From Oegoconia quadripuncta (lineage: Eukaryota > Arthropoda > Insecta > Lepidoptera > Autostichidae), in contig OX438743.1 in the NCBI GenBank assembly GCA_949316235.1, forward strand, positions 25,603,771 through 25,667,770: a DNA stretch of 64,000 bases. The letters run 5' to 3'. A program made the translations under genes and the position numbers. Under the pieces are notes generated by a model. That model had not been told where the DNA came from, ran no database searches, and saw only the letters and a program-made list of their open reading frames with translations. Shown here in pieces: positions 31,766-40,889 of the stretch. Position 1 is the first letter of the stretch; each line of letters begins with the position of its first letter.

Positions 31766-31859
31766 TACGATTGCCTTCAATTGAAAATAAACACTCGTAT
31801 GAAAATGCCACTAGTGGTCACCCATCCAAGGACGCACCGCGCCCACATTACTTAACTAA
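31766..31859 (+). repeat. Repeat family M fragment joined to SINE-A
   Basis: GATTGCCTTCAATTGAAAAT, ATGAAAATGCCACTAGTGG and CACCGCGCCCACATTACTTA lie immediately upstream of a SINE-A. The identical junction recurs at 50018-50111. Confidence 0.75.
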
Positions 31860-32078
31860 GACGACCGTTTGGTGTAGTGGATAGTGACCCTATCAGCCAA
31901 ACCAACGGTTGCGGGTTCGAATCCCGCGAGGGGTAAATGTTTGTGTGATGAATACGAACATTTATTCCCGAGTCTTGGATGTTTATATAAATATTTATGT
32001 ATGTTTATCCGTTATCTAGTATCCATAGCACAAGCTTTGCTTAGTTTGGGACTAGATGATTGGTGTAAGTGTCCGAAA

Positions 32079-32081
<3 letters not shown>
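31860..32081 (+). mobile_element. SINE-A (subfamily a) with ATT tail
   Basis: GACGACCGTTTGGTGTAGTG head, GGTTCGAATCCCGCGAGGGG, end GGTGTAAGTGTCCGAAATATT, then an (ATT)n tail at 32081-32107 that became the landing site of R4/Dong-like LINEs. Confidence 0.9.
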
Positions 32082-32109
<28 letters not shown>

Positions 32110-32610
32110 TCAAATTCTTATTTTCTCCTCCTTTGAGGGTATTACCTTATTATTATTATTATTATTATTATTTAAAATTCTTATTTTCTCCTCTTTTGAG
32201 GGTTTTGTTATTGTTATTGTTATTGTTATTGTTATTGTTATTGTTATTGTTATTGTTATTGTTATTGTTATTGTTATTGTTATTGTTATTGTTATTGTTA
32301 TTGTTATTGTTATTGTTATTGTTATTGTTATTGTTATTGTTATTGTTATTGTTATTGTTATTGTTATTGTTATTGTTATTGTTATTGTTATTGTTATTGT
32401 TATTGTTATTGTTATTGTTATTGTTATTGTTATTGTTATTGTTATTGTTATTGTTATTGTTATTGTTATTGTTATTGTTATTGTTATTGTTATTGTTATT
32501 GTTATTGTTATTGTTATTGTTATTGTTATTGTTATTGTTATTGTTATTGTTATTGTTATTATTATTATTATTTCAAATTCTTATTTTCTCCTCTTTTGAG
32601 GGTATTACCT
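32082..32610 (-). repeat. Stacked R4/Dong-like 3' tips in (TTA)n and (TTATTG)n
   Basis: Three copies of an R4/Dong-like 3' terminal sequence (plus-strand TCAAATTCTTATTTTCTCCT, then TTGAGGG) lie at 32108-32149, 32171-32207 and 32571-32610, separated by ATT runs and by the hexamer array. They are extremely 5'-truncated insertions in the same orientation, each into the TAA tail of the previous one. Confidence 0.8.
32205..32555. repeat. (TTATTG)n hexanucleotide array
   Basis: About 58 near-perfect copies of TTATTG, about 350 bp, flanked by ATT trinucleotide runs. It appears to derive from expansion of an ATT/ATTG variant in an R4/Dong-like tail. Long open frames across it (poly-Leu or Val-Ile repeats) are artefacts. 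Confidence 0.97.
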
Positions 32611-34391
32611 TATCATGCGGGCCGTAGCCAAGCATGATAAGGGATAACGGTTATGTTACGCGATTGTCGGTTATGGTTGCAGACGTTAAAAATTTCCTTG
32701 CAATGCGGCATGTATTTAGAATTATGGCTTTTTGCAATATTTCTATAATATGAGTTGGGATATGAAGGGTATTGAGGCTGTTACATAAGGTTTTAGGAAT
32801 TACACCTGTCGTGGATAATACAATGGGAACTATATGAACTATGTGTGCTTGCCATTGGCGCCTAAGTTCTATGGCTAAATCTTGGTATTTGGCTAATTTC
32901 TCGTTAATTGTGGATTGAATGTTGTGTGTGTTTGGGATCGCTGTGTCAATCAGATATATGGTTTTATTGCTTTTATCAAAAAATGTGATATCGGGTCTAT
33001 TATAATGAATTGTTCTGTCGGTTATTAGTGTTCGATCCCAGTATAGTTTGTATAGTTTATTTTCGTGTACTATGGATGGGGTGTATTTATAATATGGTAC
33101 TTTTTTGTGGATGAATTTGTATTTGTGAGCTAAATGTTGGTGTATTATAGCAGTCACTTGATCGTGACGATGTTTGTAGTCTGTTTGTACTATTGCTTTA
33201 CATGCACCTGTAATATGTTGGATTGTTTCCGGAGCACTATTGCAATGTCTACACGAGTCAGTCTGTTGGTTTAGTTCTTTTGTGATATGTTTTCTATAGT
33301 TTCGGGTGGCAATAACCTGATCTTGTATTGCTAACATAAAAGCTTCTGTTTCAGGAAAGAGTTCGCCCCGCTTTAACCAACAGTTTGATAGTGGTTTATC
33401 GACAAACGATTGGCCAAGATCGGCGTGGTGTCTGCCGTGCAATACTTTCTTGGCCCAATCTGATGTTTTTTGCTGTAAGCTTATAATTTTCTCACTGTGT
33501 TGAGTGTTTTTGTTTTGTAGGTTAAGGGGTGTGTACCGGTCATCTAATGCACCTATGTATTTATGTAGTGATGAGTGTTCGGCTTTAGTATGAAAGTAAC
33601 GTCTGAGTGTGGTTATTTGTTTATTGTGTAGATTTTGTATATCTATTAGGCCTCTTCCTCCTTCTTGCCGCGGTATTGTGAGCCTTTGGATGCAGGATTT
33701 TGGATGATGTTTTCTATGTTTTGTTAAATTAGTATTGATAGTGCGCTGAAGCTTTTTCAGATCCGACTGTGACCAGTTTATTACGCCGAAAGAGTATGTA
33801 AGGACAGGTATTGCAAATGTGTTAATAGCTTTTATGGTATTGCGCGAGGTAAGGTAGGATGTTAAGATTATGGTTAGTCTGTGTTTAAATTTTCGAATAA
33901 GTTCTTGTTTTGTCTGCTTTTGGTGTATCTGCCTTGATTGATGAAAACCTAAATATTTGTATGTGTCTTGTTCGGTCATAGCACCTATTTGTTCTCCAGT
34001 TTGTAGCGTGTAACTATTGTTTTGGATTTTACCTCTATAAACTGAATGTATTTTACATTTGTCTATGCCAAATTGCATACATATGTCGTTAGAAAATTCT
34101 TGTGTAATGTCGGCTAACTGGAATAATTCCATCTTGTTGTCTGCGTAGAGTTTGATGTCATCAACATACATGAGGTGGGACAGTGTGTGGTAACTATTAT
34201 TGTGTTTAAGTCTGAATCCAGCATTAGCTTGGTCAAGTAGTTCAGATAGTGGATTTAAGGCCAAGCAAAACCATAGTGGGCTAAGAGCATCTCCTTGAAA
34301 AATGCCTCTCTGGATACGAATCGGTTCACTGGTTAATGAGTTTCCATGCTGCCTTATAGTTAGAGTTGTCTGCCAGTTTCTCATAGTTGCT
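32571..34391 (-). mobile_element. R4/Dong-like LINE, 5'-truncated
   Basis: Minus strand. The 3' UTR (32571-32650) ends in (TAA)n and the 5' end is cut inside the reverse transcriptase, where (TTA)n again abuts (34392-34410). The encoded protein has the reverse transcriptase part, a CCHC motif and a restriction-like endonuclease, as in the R4 clade. TAA runs at both ends agree with the known (TAA)n target preference of Dong. Confidence 0.88.
32651..34384 (-). CDS. R4/Dong-like RT and restriction-like endonuclease (5'-truncated)
   Basis: 577 residues open to the truncation point. The N-terminus lies within the reverse transcriptase fingers/palm. RRGIFQGDALSP-type motif IQRGIFQGDALSPLWFCLAL is at 24-43 and catalytic YVDD at 73-76. 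A thumb-like region follows. C378, C381, H390 and C395 form a C-x2-C-x8-H-x4-C nucleic-acid-binding motif. The endonuclease PD-(D/E)xK-type core appears as RPDITFF (463-469) and LIDTAIP (478-484) with K497. Such enzymes nick a specific target and prime cDNA synthesis. The first half of the protein is missing, so this copy is dead, yet no stop or shift interrupts the remainder, suggesting recent insertion. Confidence 0.9.
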   Translation of the reverse strand: MRNWQTTLTIRQHGNSLTSEPIRIQRGIFQGDALSPLWFCLALNPLSELLDQANAGFRLKHNNSYHTLSHLMYVDDIKLYADNKMELFQLADITQEFSNDICMQFGIDKCKIHSVYRGKIQNNSYTLQTGEQIGAMTEQDTYKYLGFHQSRQIHQKQTKQELIRKFKHRLTIILTSYLTSRNTIKAINTFAIPVLTYSFGVINWSQSDLKKLQRTINTNLTKHRKHHPKSCIQRLTIPRQEGGRGLIDIQNLHNKQITTLRRYFHTKAEHSSLHKYIGALDDRYTPLNLQNKNTQHSEKIISLQQKTSDWAKKVLHGRHHADLGQSFVDKPLSNCWLKRGELFPETEAFMLAIQDQVIATRNYRKHITKELNQQTDSCRHCNSAPETIQHITGACKAIVQTDYKHRHDQVTAIIHQHLAHKYKFIHKKVPYYKYTPSIVHENKLYKLYWDRTLITDRTIHYNRPDITFFDKSNKTIYLIDTAIPNTHNIQSTINEKLAKYQDLAIELRRQWQAHIVHIVPIVLSTTGVIPKTLCNSLNTLHIPTHIIEILQKAIILNTCRIARKFLTSATITDNRVT

Positions 34392-34481
34392 TATTATTAT
34401 TATTATTATCTTCTTCTCTTTTAGAGCACCTTAAAGGGAGTGTTTCAGTAGTGTGGGCCTATCCGGCAACACACTACCCTA

Positions 34482-35891
34482 CTATGGCAGGTTTAGGTGA
34501 CGCCGAACGATTGCTGTTGTGCGGAGAATAACAGCTTTCTGCATCTTATTCCGCAGAGTCGTCGGAAGGTCCAGCTTAAGTAGACCCTCCGACAGACCCT
34601 TTGGAATAACACCAGTGCTGGAAAGAATGAGGGGCACCACCGTTACCTCCCTCTGCTGCCAGACTTGCCCAATCTCCTCGGCAAGCTGCTCGTATTTTTT
34701 CAGCTTTTCCTCGGTATACCCCTTGATGTTGTGTGTGTTGGGTATACCGATGTCTAGCAGCCACGTGGAGCTCCTGGCCCTATCCACCAGTACAACATCA
34801 GGTCGATTGTATGGCATTGGTCTGTCGGTCAGGACGGATCTATCCCAATACAACTGGTGCACGCCATTGTCAAGTACCGACTTGGGTTGGTACTGCCAGT
34901 ACGGCACCTCAGTTTCGGTGAGCAGGCCGTGTTTGAGCGCCAAGGCTTGATGAACGACCTTGGCTACGTCGTTGTGGCGCTCAGTGTATTCCCTGCTTGC
35001 GAGGGCCTGGCATGCACCCGTGATGTGCTGTATTGTTTCCGTGACCTGATGGCAACGCCGGCACTTATCGTCCTCCACTTCCGCCTTAATTATGTATTTT
35101 AAGTAGTTCCTTGTGGGAACTACTTGGTCTTGGATCGCGAGCATGAACCCTTCCGTTTCAGCAAATATGTCTCCACGACTAAGCCAGCTGTTAGATGCTT
35201 CTCGATCTACATGCGGTTGGCTCAGTTCATGGGCGAAACGGCCATGGAGGGGCTTTGAGGTCCATTGATCTAATTTGGCCCTAATGTATACTGCGTCCGA
35301 ATTCATTGGCGTGGTGTCTTTGAAGTGAAGGAGATCAAGTGGCGTCAATTTGTTGTCTGCGCTCACTACCGCTTGATGTAGGGGAGATGAATCCTGAGCG
35401 CAGAAATATTTTTGTAGACCTTTTATTTGGTTGGCACACAGCCTACCTATATCGGTCATGCCTCTGCCACCTTCGGCTCTCGGTAAGGTAACCCGCTCAA
35501 CCGCTGACTTCGGGTGGTGAGCCCTGTGTTTGGTCAGCATCACACGGGTTGCTCTTTCGACGCTCTCAATCTCGGTCTGCGGCCACTTGACTACCCCGAA
35601 AGTATAAGTCAGGACCGGTACAGCAAAGGTACTAATTGCTTTAAAAAGATTTTTCCCATTTAGACCTGTTTTGAGTATAGCACCAAGCCGACGATGATAT
35701 TCTTTGGTCACTCGAGTTCTGATATCTTTGTGATCAGCTCGAAGTGACTGAAGCAGACCAAGATATTTGTAGGTGTCACCTTCAACCATCGCGTCGATCT
35801 CCCCTTCAGAACGGAGGTTGTACCCTTCCGACGGTATGATCTTGCCTCTCTCGACGCCAAGGGTCTTGCACTTCTCAAGCCCAAATGACAT
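34482..35891 (-). CDS. R4/Dong-like ORF, C-terminal part with endonuclease
   Basis: 469 codons beginning directly after the reverse transcriptase palm (SFGLEKCKTLGVERGK). It contains EGDTYKYLGLLQS, AVPVLTYTFGVVKWPQ, a zinc-knuckle-like CRRCHQVTETIQHITGAC about residue 280, then RPDVVLVD and LLDIGIPNTHNI of the restriction-like endonuclease with a following KLKKYEQL helix. Each block has a counterpart in the copy at 32651-34384. The ATG used is internal. The true protein starts in the frame upstream at 37585 and was joined before the frameshift. The stop lies 70 bp before the element 3' end. Confidence 0.88.
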   Translation of the reverse strand: MSFGLEKCKTLGVERGKIIPSEGYNLRSEGEIDAMVEGDTYKYLGLLQSLRADHKDIRTRVTKEYHRRLGAILKTGLNGKNLFKAISTFAVPVLTYTFGVVKWPQTEIESVERATRVMLTKHRAHHPKSAVERVTLPRAEGGRGMTDIGRLCANQIKGLQKYFCAQDSSPLHQAVVSADNKLTPLDLLHFKDTTPMNSDAVYIRAKLDQWTSKPLHGRFAHELSQPHVDREASNSWLSRGDIFAETEGFMLAIQDQVVPTRNYLKYIIKAEVEDDKCRRCHQVTETIQHITGACQALASREYTERHNDVAKVVHQALALKHGLLTETEVPYWQYQPKSVLDNGVHQLYWDRSVLTDRPMPYNRPDVVLVDRARSSTWLLDIGIPNTHNIKGYTEEKLKKYEQLAEEIGQVWQQREVTVVPLILSSTGVIPKGLSEGLLKLDLPTTLRNKMQKAVILRTTAIVRRHLNLP

Positions 35892-37585
35892 TTTGATGTC
35901 ATTAGAGACTGCTCAGTGCACTGGAGCAGCCCTCGGAGTTCTCTGGCATTGGTCGCGTAGATCTTAATGTCGTCCATGTATAACAGGTGGGTAAGTCTGA
36001 ATTGAGTTCGACCTTTTATAAGGAATCCATATCCTGTCTGGTTTAAAAGCGAGGACAGTGGGTTAAGAGCTAGGCAAAACCAAAGAGGACTTAGGCTGTC
36101 ACCTTGGAATATACCTCTGCGAATCGGGATTCGCCTAGTCTTGATGCTATTGCCAAGCGACAATTCAGTTTCCCATGACGATATTAGATGTTGTAGCAGA
36201 TTGACCATTTCGGAGTTGATTTTATACAGCTCTAGTACCTTAACCAACCAGGAGTGTGGCACAGAATCAAACGCCTTGCGGTAGTCGATGTAGGCCATGT
36301 GGATATTTCGGGTTCTGTGGTATGCCTGCTCCGTTGCCACCGCATCTATGATGAGCTGTTCTTTGCATCCCTGTGACCGTTTGATACATCCCTTTTGCTC
36401 TTGCGCTAGCATTGAGTGACTTTGGAGATGCACGTAGATCTTCTCTGCAAGACATGACGTTAGCAGCTTATAAACGGTGCAGAGGCATGTGATAGGTCGG
36501 TATTTTGCGGGGTTTTCGGTATCACCATCCTTGGGAAGTAGATAAGTGACTCCAGTGGCCAGATACGGGGGAAACATTTGCGGGGTTCGAAGAAACTCCG
36601 TGAAGCACCGGGCAAGCGGTTCATGGATAGAGGTGAACTTTTTTAGCCAGTAATTATGAATACCATCAAGGCCTGTAGCTTTCCAATTTAGTGTATTGTT
36701 CGCCGACTTGGTGACTTCATCTGCCGTTATAACCACAGAATCCATTGATGGAACATCAATGACTCTTTCTTCTTCTCTCTCTATCCATGAAGCGCCCTCG
36801 TCGTGGCTAACGCTGTTTGACCAAATTCCCCGCCAGAAGTTTTCAATATCAGCCTCACGCGGTAGCTTTCCCAGATTCTCTCCCTCGTTACTCACGGGAC
36901 AACTACGAAGGCGTCGGTAGAACTGCTTTTCGCTCCGCGCAAATATGCCGTTGTCTGTTTTTCTCTTAGCAGCAGCTCGATAGCGTCGCAGTCGGTTTGC
37001 CTTGAGCGCAAGCTTCTGTCGGAGGGTATCAAGTATTTCCTCTGGCGTCTTGTTAGGTGGGTCATGTCGTGTGTGCGTATTTTCTTCCCTATACAACTGC
37101 TGATAAGTCGAAGCGATTTTAGAGTTTCTGTTTCCCCTGATGTACTGGGTGAGGTGGCCGATTTGAAATCTTAATTTATCGACACCACGGGTCAGTCGAA
37201 GTTCCCAAGCTGGTTGCCGCGTTTTAGTGGCCAACTTTTTCGGGGTACTTTCAACCTTACCTCCGATTGATCGGACAACACATACAGCAGCTGCGTAGAT
37301 AGCCGTGTGGATGGTCTCAAAGGTCTGATCAGCTCGATAAAGGTATTCAGGCAATATGACTGTATTTACTGCCTGTACTGCCACGGCCATTTTACGGGAT
37401 GTATTTTGGCGTGGTATACGAAGACGCTGCAGAGGATCAGTTCCCATAAATTCAGCTATGGCTGTTGCAAACTCAGTCCGTAGGTTTTGCATGTAAATTT
37501 TGTCAAAGTTATGGTTTTCCGTATGATGGAGTGTCGGGTTTGTTTCAAGCTCTGGAGTGCTATTGGAGCTGTCTGGGTTTGCCAT
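35708..37585 (-). CDS. R4/Dong-like ORF, N-terminal part and reverse transcriptase
   Basis: The first ATG inside the element (37585, MANPDSSNSTPELE) follows the (TTA)n. An upstream ATG-initiated frame from 37888 reads through the TTA repeat and is not credible. The N-terminal region (about 210 codons) is of unknown function. The reverse transcriptase shows LNWKATGLDGIHNYWLKK, YLLPKDGDTENPAKYRPIT, YIDYRKAFDSVPHSWLVK, RRGIFQGDSLSPLWFCLALN and the catalytic YMDD. Shortly after YMDD, near 35910, the frame shifts by one base, and the last about 65 codons to 35708 are out of frame. Comparison with the truncated copy shows a single lost base. Confidence 0.85.
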   Translation of the reverse strand: MANPDSSNSTPELETNPTLHHTENHNFDKIYMQNLRTEFATAIAEFMGTDPLQRLRIPRQNTSRKMAVAVQAVNTVILPEYLYRADQTFETIHTAIYAAAVCVVRSIGGKVESTPKKLATKTRQPAWELRLTRGVDKLRFQIGHLTQYIRGNRNSKIASTYQQLYREENTHTRHDPPNKTPEEILDTLRQKLALKANRLRRYRAAAKRKTDNGIFARSEKQFYRRLRSCPVSNEGENLGKLPREADIENFWRGIWSNSVSHDEGASWIEREEERVIDVPSMDSVVITADEVTKSANNTLNWKATGLDGIHNYWLKKFTSIHEPLARCFTEFLRTPQMFPPYLATGVTYLLPKDGDTENPAKYRPITCLCTVYKLLTSCLAEKIYVHLQSHSMLAQEQKGCIKRSQGCKEQLIIDAVATEQAYHRTRNIHMAYIDYRKAFDSVPHSWLVKVLELYKINSEMVNLLQHLISSWETELSLGNSIKTRRIPIRRGIFQGDSLSPLWFCLALNPLSSLLNQTGYGFLIKGRTQFRLTHLLYMDDIKIYATNARELRGLLQCTEQSLMTSKCHLGLRSARPLASREARSYRRKGTTSVLKGRSTRWLKVTPTNILVCFSHFELITKISELE

Positions 37586-37757
37586 AATTGGATTGTCTGG
37601 TTCGGGGGATTGCGTTTCTGTTTCAACAACGCTAGAAGTTTCGAGATCACTGCCAGGTCGGAAGCTGGCTGCTACTTCGGCTTTTATTTGCTCCAACCTC
37701 ACCGCTGTGATCTTTTTGGAGACCAGAATGACTCGTTTTTGGTCAACGATTCTTTGT

Positions 37758-37759
37758 TC

Positions 37760-37832
<73 letters not shown>
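37758..37832. repeat. (TTA)n microsatellite at the LINE 5' end
   Basis: About 25 uninterrupted TTA/ATT units. The target of the R4/Dong-like insertion. Its continuation lies at the other end of the element (34392-34410). Confidence 0.95.
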
Positions 37833-38096
37833 GTGTACTCTGTGTACCTACAAAATAAAGCATTTATGACTTTGATAAAAACTACCACTTTTTATTATAA
37901 ATAATCTTGAACTCTGGAAAAGAATCGCCATCAAAGCTATTTAGGTGTTATTTCACCCTTCACGAGTGCAAGTCAGAGCGATATCTTTAATTTAAAAAAT
38001 AATAACTATTAGATCAATTTCGTTGTCAAGATACCTTATTAGCGCGATAAAGTTAGCTGATGCACTTTATTGTACGTCTACCTAACGTTAAGTAAA
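37833..38096. other. Non-coding stretch
   Basis: No supported feature. It follows the microsatellite and contains an AATAAA next to it by chance. Confidence 0.4.
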
Positions 38097-38346
38097 CACG
38101 AGGGCAATGGCTGAAACGCGCTCGGCCGGAATCCCTAACTTATTTATGGTGACTGGCTATCCCAACCCAAACAGCCAGAACACAATTAATAATAGTATCA
38201 ACATTGCTGCTTTGCACATAGATAGTGATAGCTAGCTTGGTGACATTAAAAATGCCCTGCCACCGAGTATTAAACATGTATTCCGCTGGGAATCGAACCT
38301 GCGACGTAAAACCCTATGTTATTTACATGGAGCCATGGAGGTGGCT
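38097..38346 (-). mobile_element. SINE-B, old diverged copy
   Basis: Recognisable blocks CAACATTGCTGC, ATGCCCTGCCACC, GGGAATCGAACCTGCGAC and TTTACATGGAGCCATGG follow SINE-B order in reverse complement, with many substitutions. Confidence 0.75.
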
Positions 38347-38619
38347 ACAAGTTTCAACGTCGTGTAGTTATCAATAGTTTTTTTTTATAGAACAGTTGGT
38401 TTTTTCTTTGAGCTAAGACTGGCAACTAATGTAGAGGTCCTAGACCAGCTCAAACGATTAAGTTTTAACAGTCTCTTAAATAAAGACATAAAGAAAAAGT
38501 GTTTTTTTGCTAACAAATACAGGAAATTTAGTATGTACAATTATGCATATTTAAATGTGTTTTTGTGGCAAAGGGATTGAACGTCAGTACTTGCTGCCAA
38601 TATGTAGTGTAGTGGTGGA

Positions 38620-38896
38620 CCGTCGGTGCCTCAGCGGTTAAGACGCGGTCCGGGTTTGATTCTCACGCATGCCATGTACCAATGAGTTTTTAAATTTAAT
38701 TTAGTGACTTATGTGCTCTTAAACGGTGAAGGAACATCGGGAGGAAACCGGCATGCCTGAGAAAAAAAATTTAAAGGCCAGTGGAGTCCCCAACCCGCAT
38801 TGGCCAGCGTGGCCTACTATGGCCCATACTCCCTCATTATACGAGAGAAGGCCTATATCCCTGCAGTGGGATGTTTACGGGCTGAGACGACGACGA
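38620..38896 (+). mobile_element. SINE-C copy
   Basis: ACCGTCGGTGCCTCAGCGG head, a small deletion across the anticodon-like arm, GCCATGTACCAATGAG, AACCCGCATTGGCCAGCG and a GGGCTGAGACGACGACGATG end. Confidence 0.88.
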
Positions 38897-39881
38897 TGTA
38901 GTACTTGACGATGGCACTTAACAGCGCTGGTTTTCAACGCAATCCCTCTTTAAATATCATTCTATCACTTTCATATAAATAGTTAAAGTAATCATCATAT
39001 TCAGTTCACTTCTTGAAGTTTAAAACGTTTGAGTATTCGAGTCTATTCCGAGCTATTATGAGTTAGTCATTCTGCGTGGCTTCATAGCCAACCATGCCCA
39101 TTCTGCAGAGCATGCAGAAAGAAAGGGATAAATGTAACACTTTCTATGTGACAGCGATGCCATGACCGTAAGGTGTATGCGTCATCTCCTGATCACTAGA
39201 TTTGGTATACCCCTTAAGGGTAACTTAGTAATCACGGGGAGTACATACTTTTTTCTCTATCCTGTGTCATAAAAGTTATATGAACTCTTCAAGTTAGCAG
39301 TTATGGAGAGCGCGAAAGTAGGAGAAACGCAAAAAAAGATCCTAATTGGGTCGAAGTGACTTGAAGTTTATCTGATAAATGAAGCCCTAAAAATAGATCC
39401 TCATAAAACATTGTACATATAGAAGAATTTTACCAAATTGGCTCCAATACCGAGCTATTTAGCTCACCCCTCCTTTAATCTGACGTCATAGCTTGCATTT
39501 CTAAATTACCATTTTTATACCTTTGCTTCTGCCTTCCATAAAAAGAAATATATTGTCCCCTCTCCCTTATAATTGGGGCTACAGGATCTCAATATGAATA
39601 ATAATACCCACCGTTCTGGTGTCTCAGTCCTTTTCCTTCCCTTCTGGGGCGAAGCGAGCTGTGAATACGAATGGCCCAATTAATTGTGGTGAACAAGCGT
39701 CGATGGACTCGGAAAAAAAACAAATATTAATGAATTCTCTGAAGAAAGTAAAGAAAACGGAGGCCCGGGAAGGTTCGAACACATCTTTATGCAAATTGTG
39801 TAGGTTTTAATTGTGTTTTAATTGCCCTCTATCGGTGAACTATGACAATTTAGACTTTCTGCCTGCCGCGAATCGTCCATA
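38897..39881. other. Non-coding stretch
   Basis: No supported gene. A 63-codon frame at 39619-39810 has no recognisable domain. Confidence 0.4.
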
Positions 39882-40376
39882 CACTTTTAATTTCCTATAA
39901 ACTTAAAGGCCGTAATTTTTTGCACATGGATAAAGTACCTGCCAGTGATTAAATAATTTTTTTTTTAATAAATCGGTAGCTTGCGTTAGATATTGTATAG
40001 GCATTTAGTAATAGAACTAGCTTTCCTCCCGCGACTTCGTCCGCGTGGAAGATTTTATCAAAATACAAACAACAAACTTTCATCCCCTATTTTATCTCCT
40101 TGGGGGTAGAATTTATCAAAATCCTTTCTTAGCGGATGCCTACGTCATAACATCTACCTGCATGCCAAATTTCAGCCCGATCCGTCCAGTGGTTTGGGCT
40201 GGGCGTTAATAGATCACTATGTCAGTCACCTTTGAGTTATATATATTTAGATTAGATGTAGAGATTAAAATTACCACTGTGAGAATAACTTCTTTATATT
40301 TATGAAAAATTTCACCGAGGGAAAATATCACGACACAATAAACTATTTTAAGAAAACATAAAGTAGCCATTCATCA
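39882..40376 (+). repeat. Repeat family K, copy 4, interrupted by family F
   Basis: Left half (39882-40014: TTGCACATGGATAAAGTACC, GGTAGCTTGCGTTAGATA) and right half (about 40263-40376: TTCACCGAGGGAAAATATC) are separated by a family F repeat. Copy 1 shows the halves joined, which proves the insertion. Confidence 0.75.
40015..40262 (+). repeat. Repeat family F, copy 2
   Basis: Begins ACTAGCTTTCCTCCCGCGAC, contains GCCAAATTTCAGCCCGATCC and ends TATATTTAGATTAGATG. Inserted in repeat K. Confidence 0.7.
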
Positions 40377-40683
40377 TCATCATCATATCAGCCGAAAGAT
40401 GTCCACTGCTGGACTAAGGCCTCCCCCAAAGATCTCCACAACGATCGGCCCTGCGCTGCCCGCATCCAGCGGCTTCCCGCGATCTTTACCAAATCGTCTG
40501 CCCACGCTGCGTCTTCCGATGCGTAGTCGCCGCTCGAGAACCTTTCTGCTCCAACGTCCGTCGATCCTACGAGCAATGTGCCCCGCCCACTGCCACTTAA
40601 GTTTGGCAATTCTTCGGGCTACGTCGGTCACTTTGGTCCTTCCAACGGATATCCTCATTTCTGATTTGATTCAGCAGGGAGAC
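40370..40683 (-). pseudogene. RTE LINE 3' end with (ATG)n tail
   Basis: Minus strand. The open frame 40383-40658 encodes RTKVTDVARRIAKLKWQWAG, HIARRIDGRWSRKVLERR, a frame step, then DLVKIAGSRWMRAAQ and LGEALVQQWTSFG in an overlapping frame. These are the last residues of the RTE reverse transcriptase ORF. Upstream residues SLLNQIRNE extend to about 40683, where the copy is 5'-truncated. The 3' end is GGCTGATATGATGATGATGA. One frameshift inactivates it. Confidence 0.88.
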
Positions 40684-40860
40684 TACGAACACAGCTCGGA
40701 AAATTATGTATTAGATAGAGAAGTTCTGAGGTGTTTCAGTATTCAAGATTGGATTATGGAAGATTTATGGCTCAAGAACAACAGCTGTAAGTATTTTGCC
40801 TATGATAGTGAGGATCTGGAAGCCTATGTTGGAAAGTGGAAAATTAAATCCTTGTTTTAA
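40683..40860 (+). CDS. Unidentified ORF fragment next to RTE
   Basis: An open plus-strand segment of about 58 codons starting at the RTE truncation point. It reads GDYEHSSENYVLDREVLRCF, SIQDWIMEDLWLKNNS and later DSEDLEAYVGKWKIKSLF before a TAA. Composition is less AT-biased than background and looks protein-like, but I recognise no family. A GTAAGTATT donor-like site follows NNS, so the last part could be intron. The opposite strand is also partly open with good splice signals (see 40824-41018). Which strand is coding, if either, cannot be decided here. Confidence 0.28.
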
Positions 40861-40889
40861 GAAAATTACTAAAATCATTAAATACTCAC

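Larger units (their letters stand above)
34411..37757 (-). mobile_element. R4/Dong-like LINE, almost full length
   Basis: A second family member, about 3.35 kb, on the same strand as the truncated copy and diverged from it. Its 3' end abuts the (TTA)n at 34392-34410 and its 5' end abuts a (TTA)n at 37758-37832. One frameshift near 35910 separates two long open frames. Single-ORF organisation with a C-terminal restriction-like endonuclease matches R4-clade elements. Confidence 0.9.

Noticed and set aside
31884..32627. Plus-strand frame of 247 codons rich in Leu, and an overlapping Val-Ile repeat frame
   Set aside because: It is a translation of the TTATTG and ATT microsatellites, with SINE sequence at the start.
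37585..37888. N-terminal extension of the R4/Dong-like ORF through a poly-Ile run
   Set aside because: It reads through the (TTA)n target and flanking DNA. The element starts after the repeat.
40399..40680. N-terminal half of a 153-codon plus-strand frame
   Set aside because: It is antisense to the RTE reverse transcriptase tail. Only the part after 40683 is independent of the RTE.
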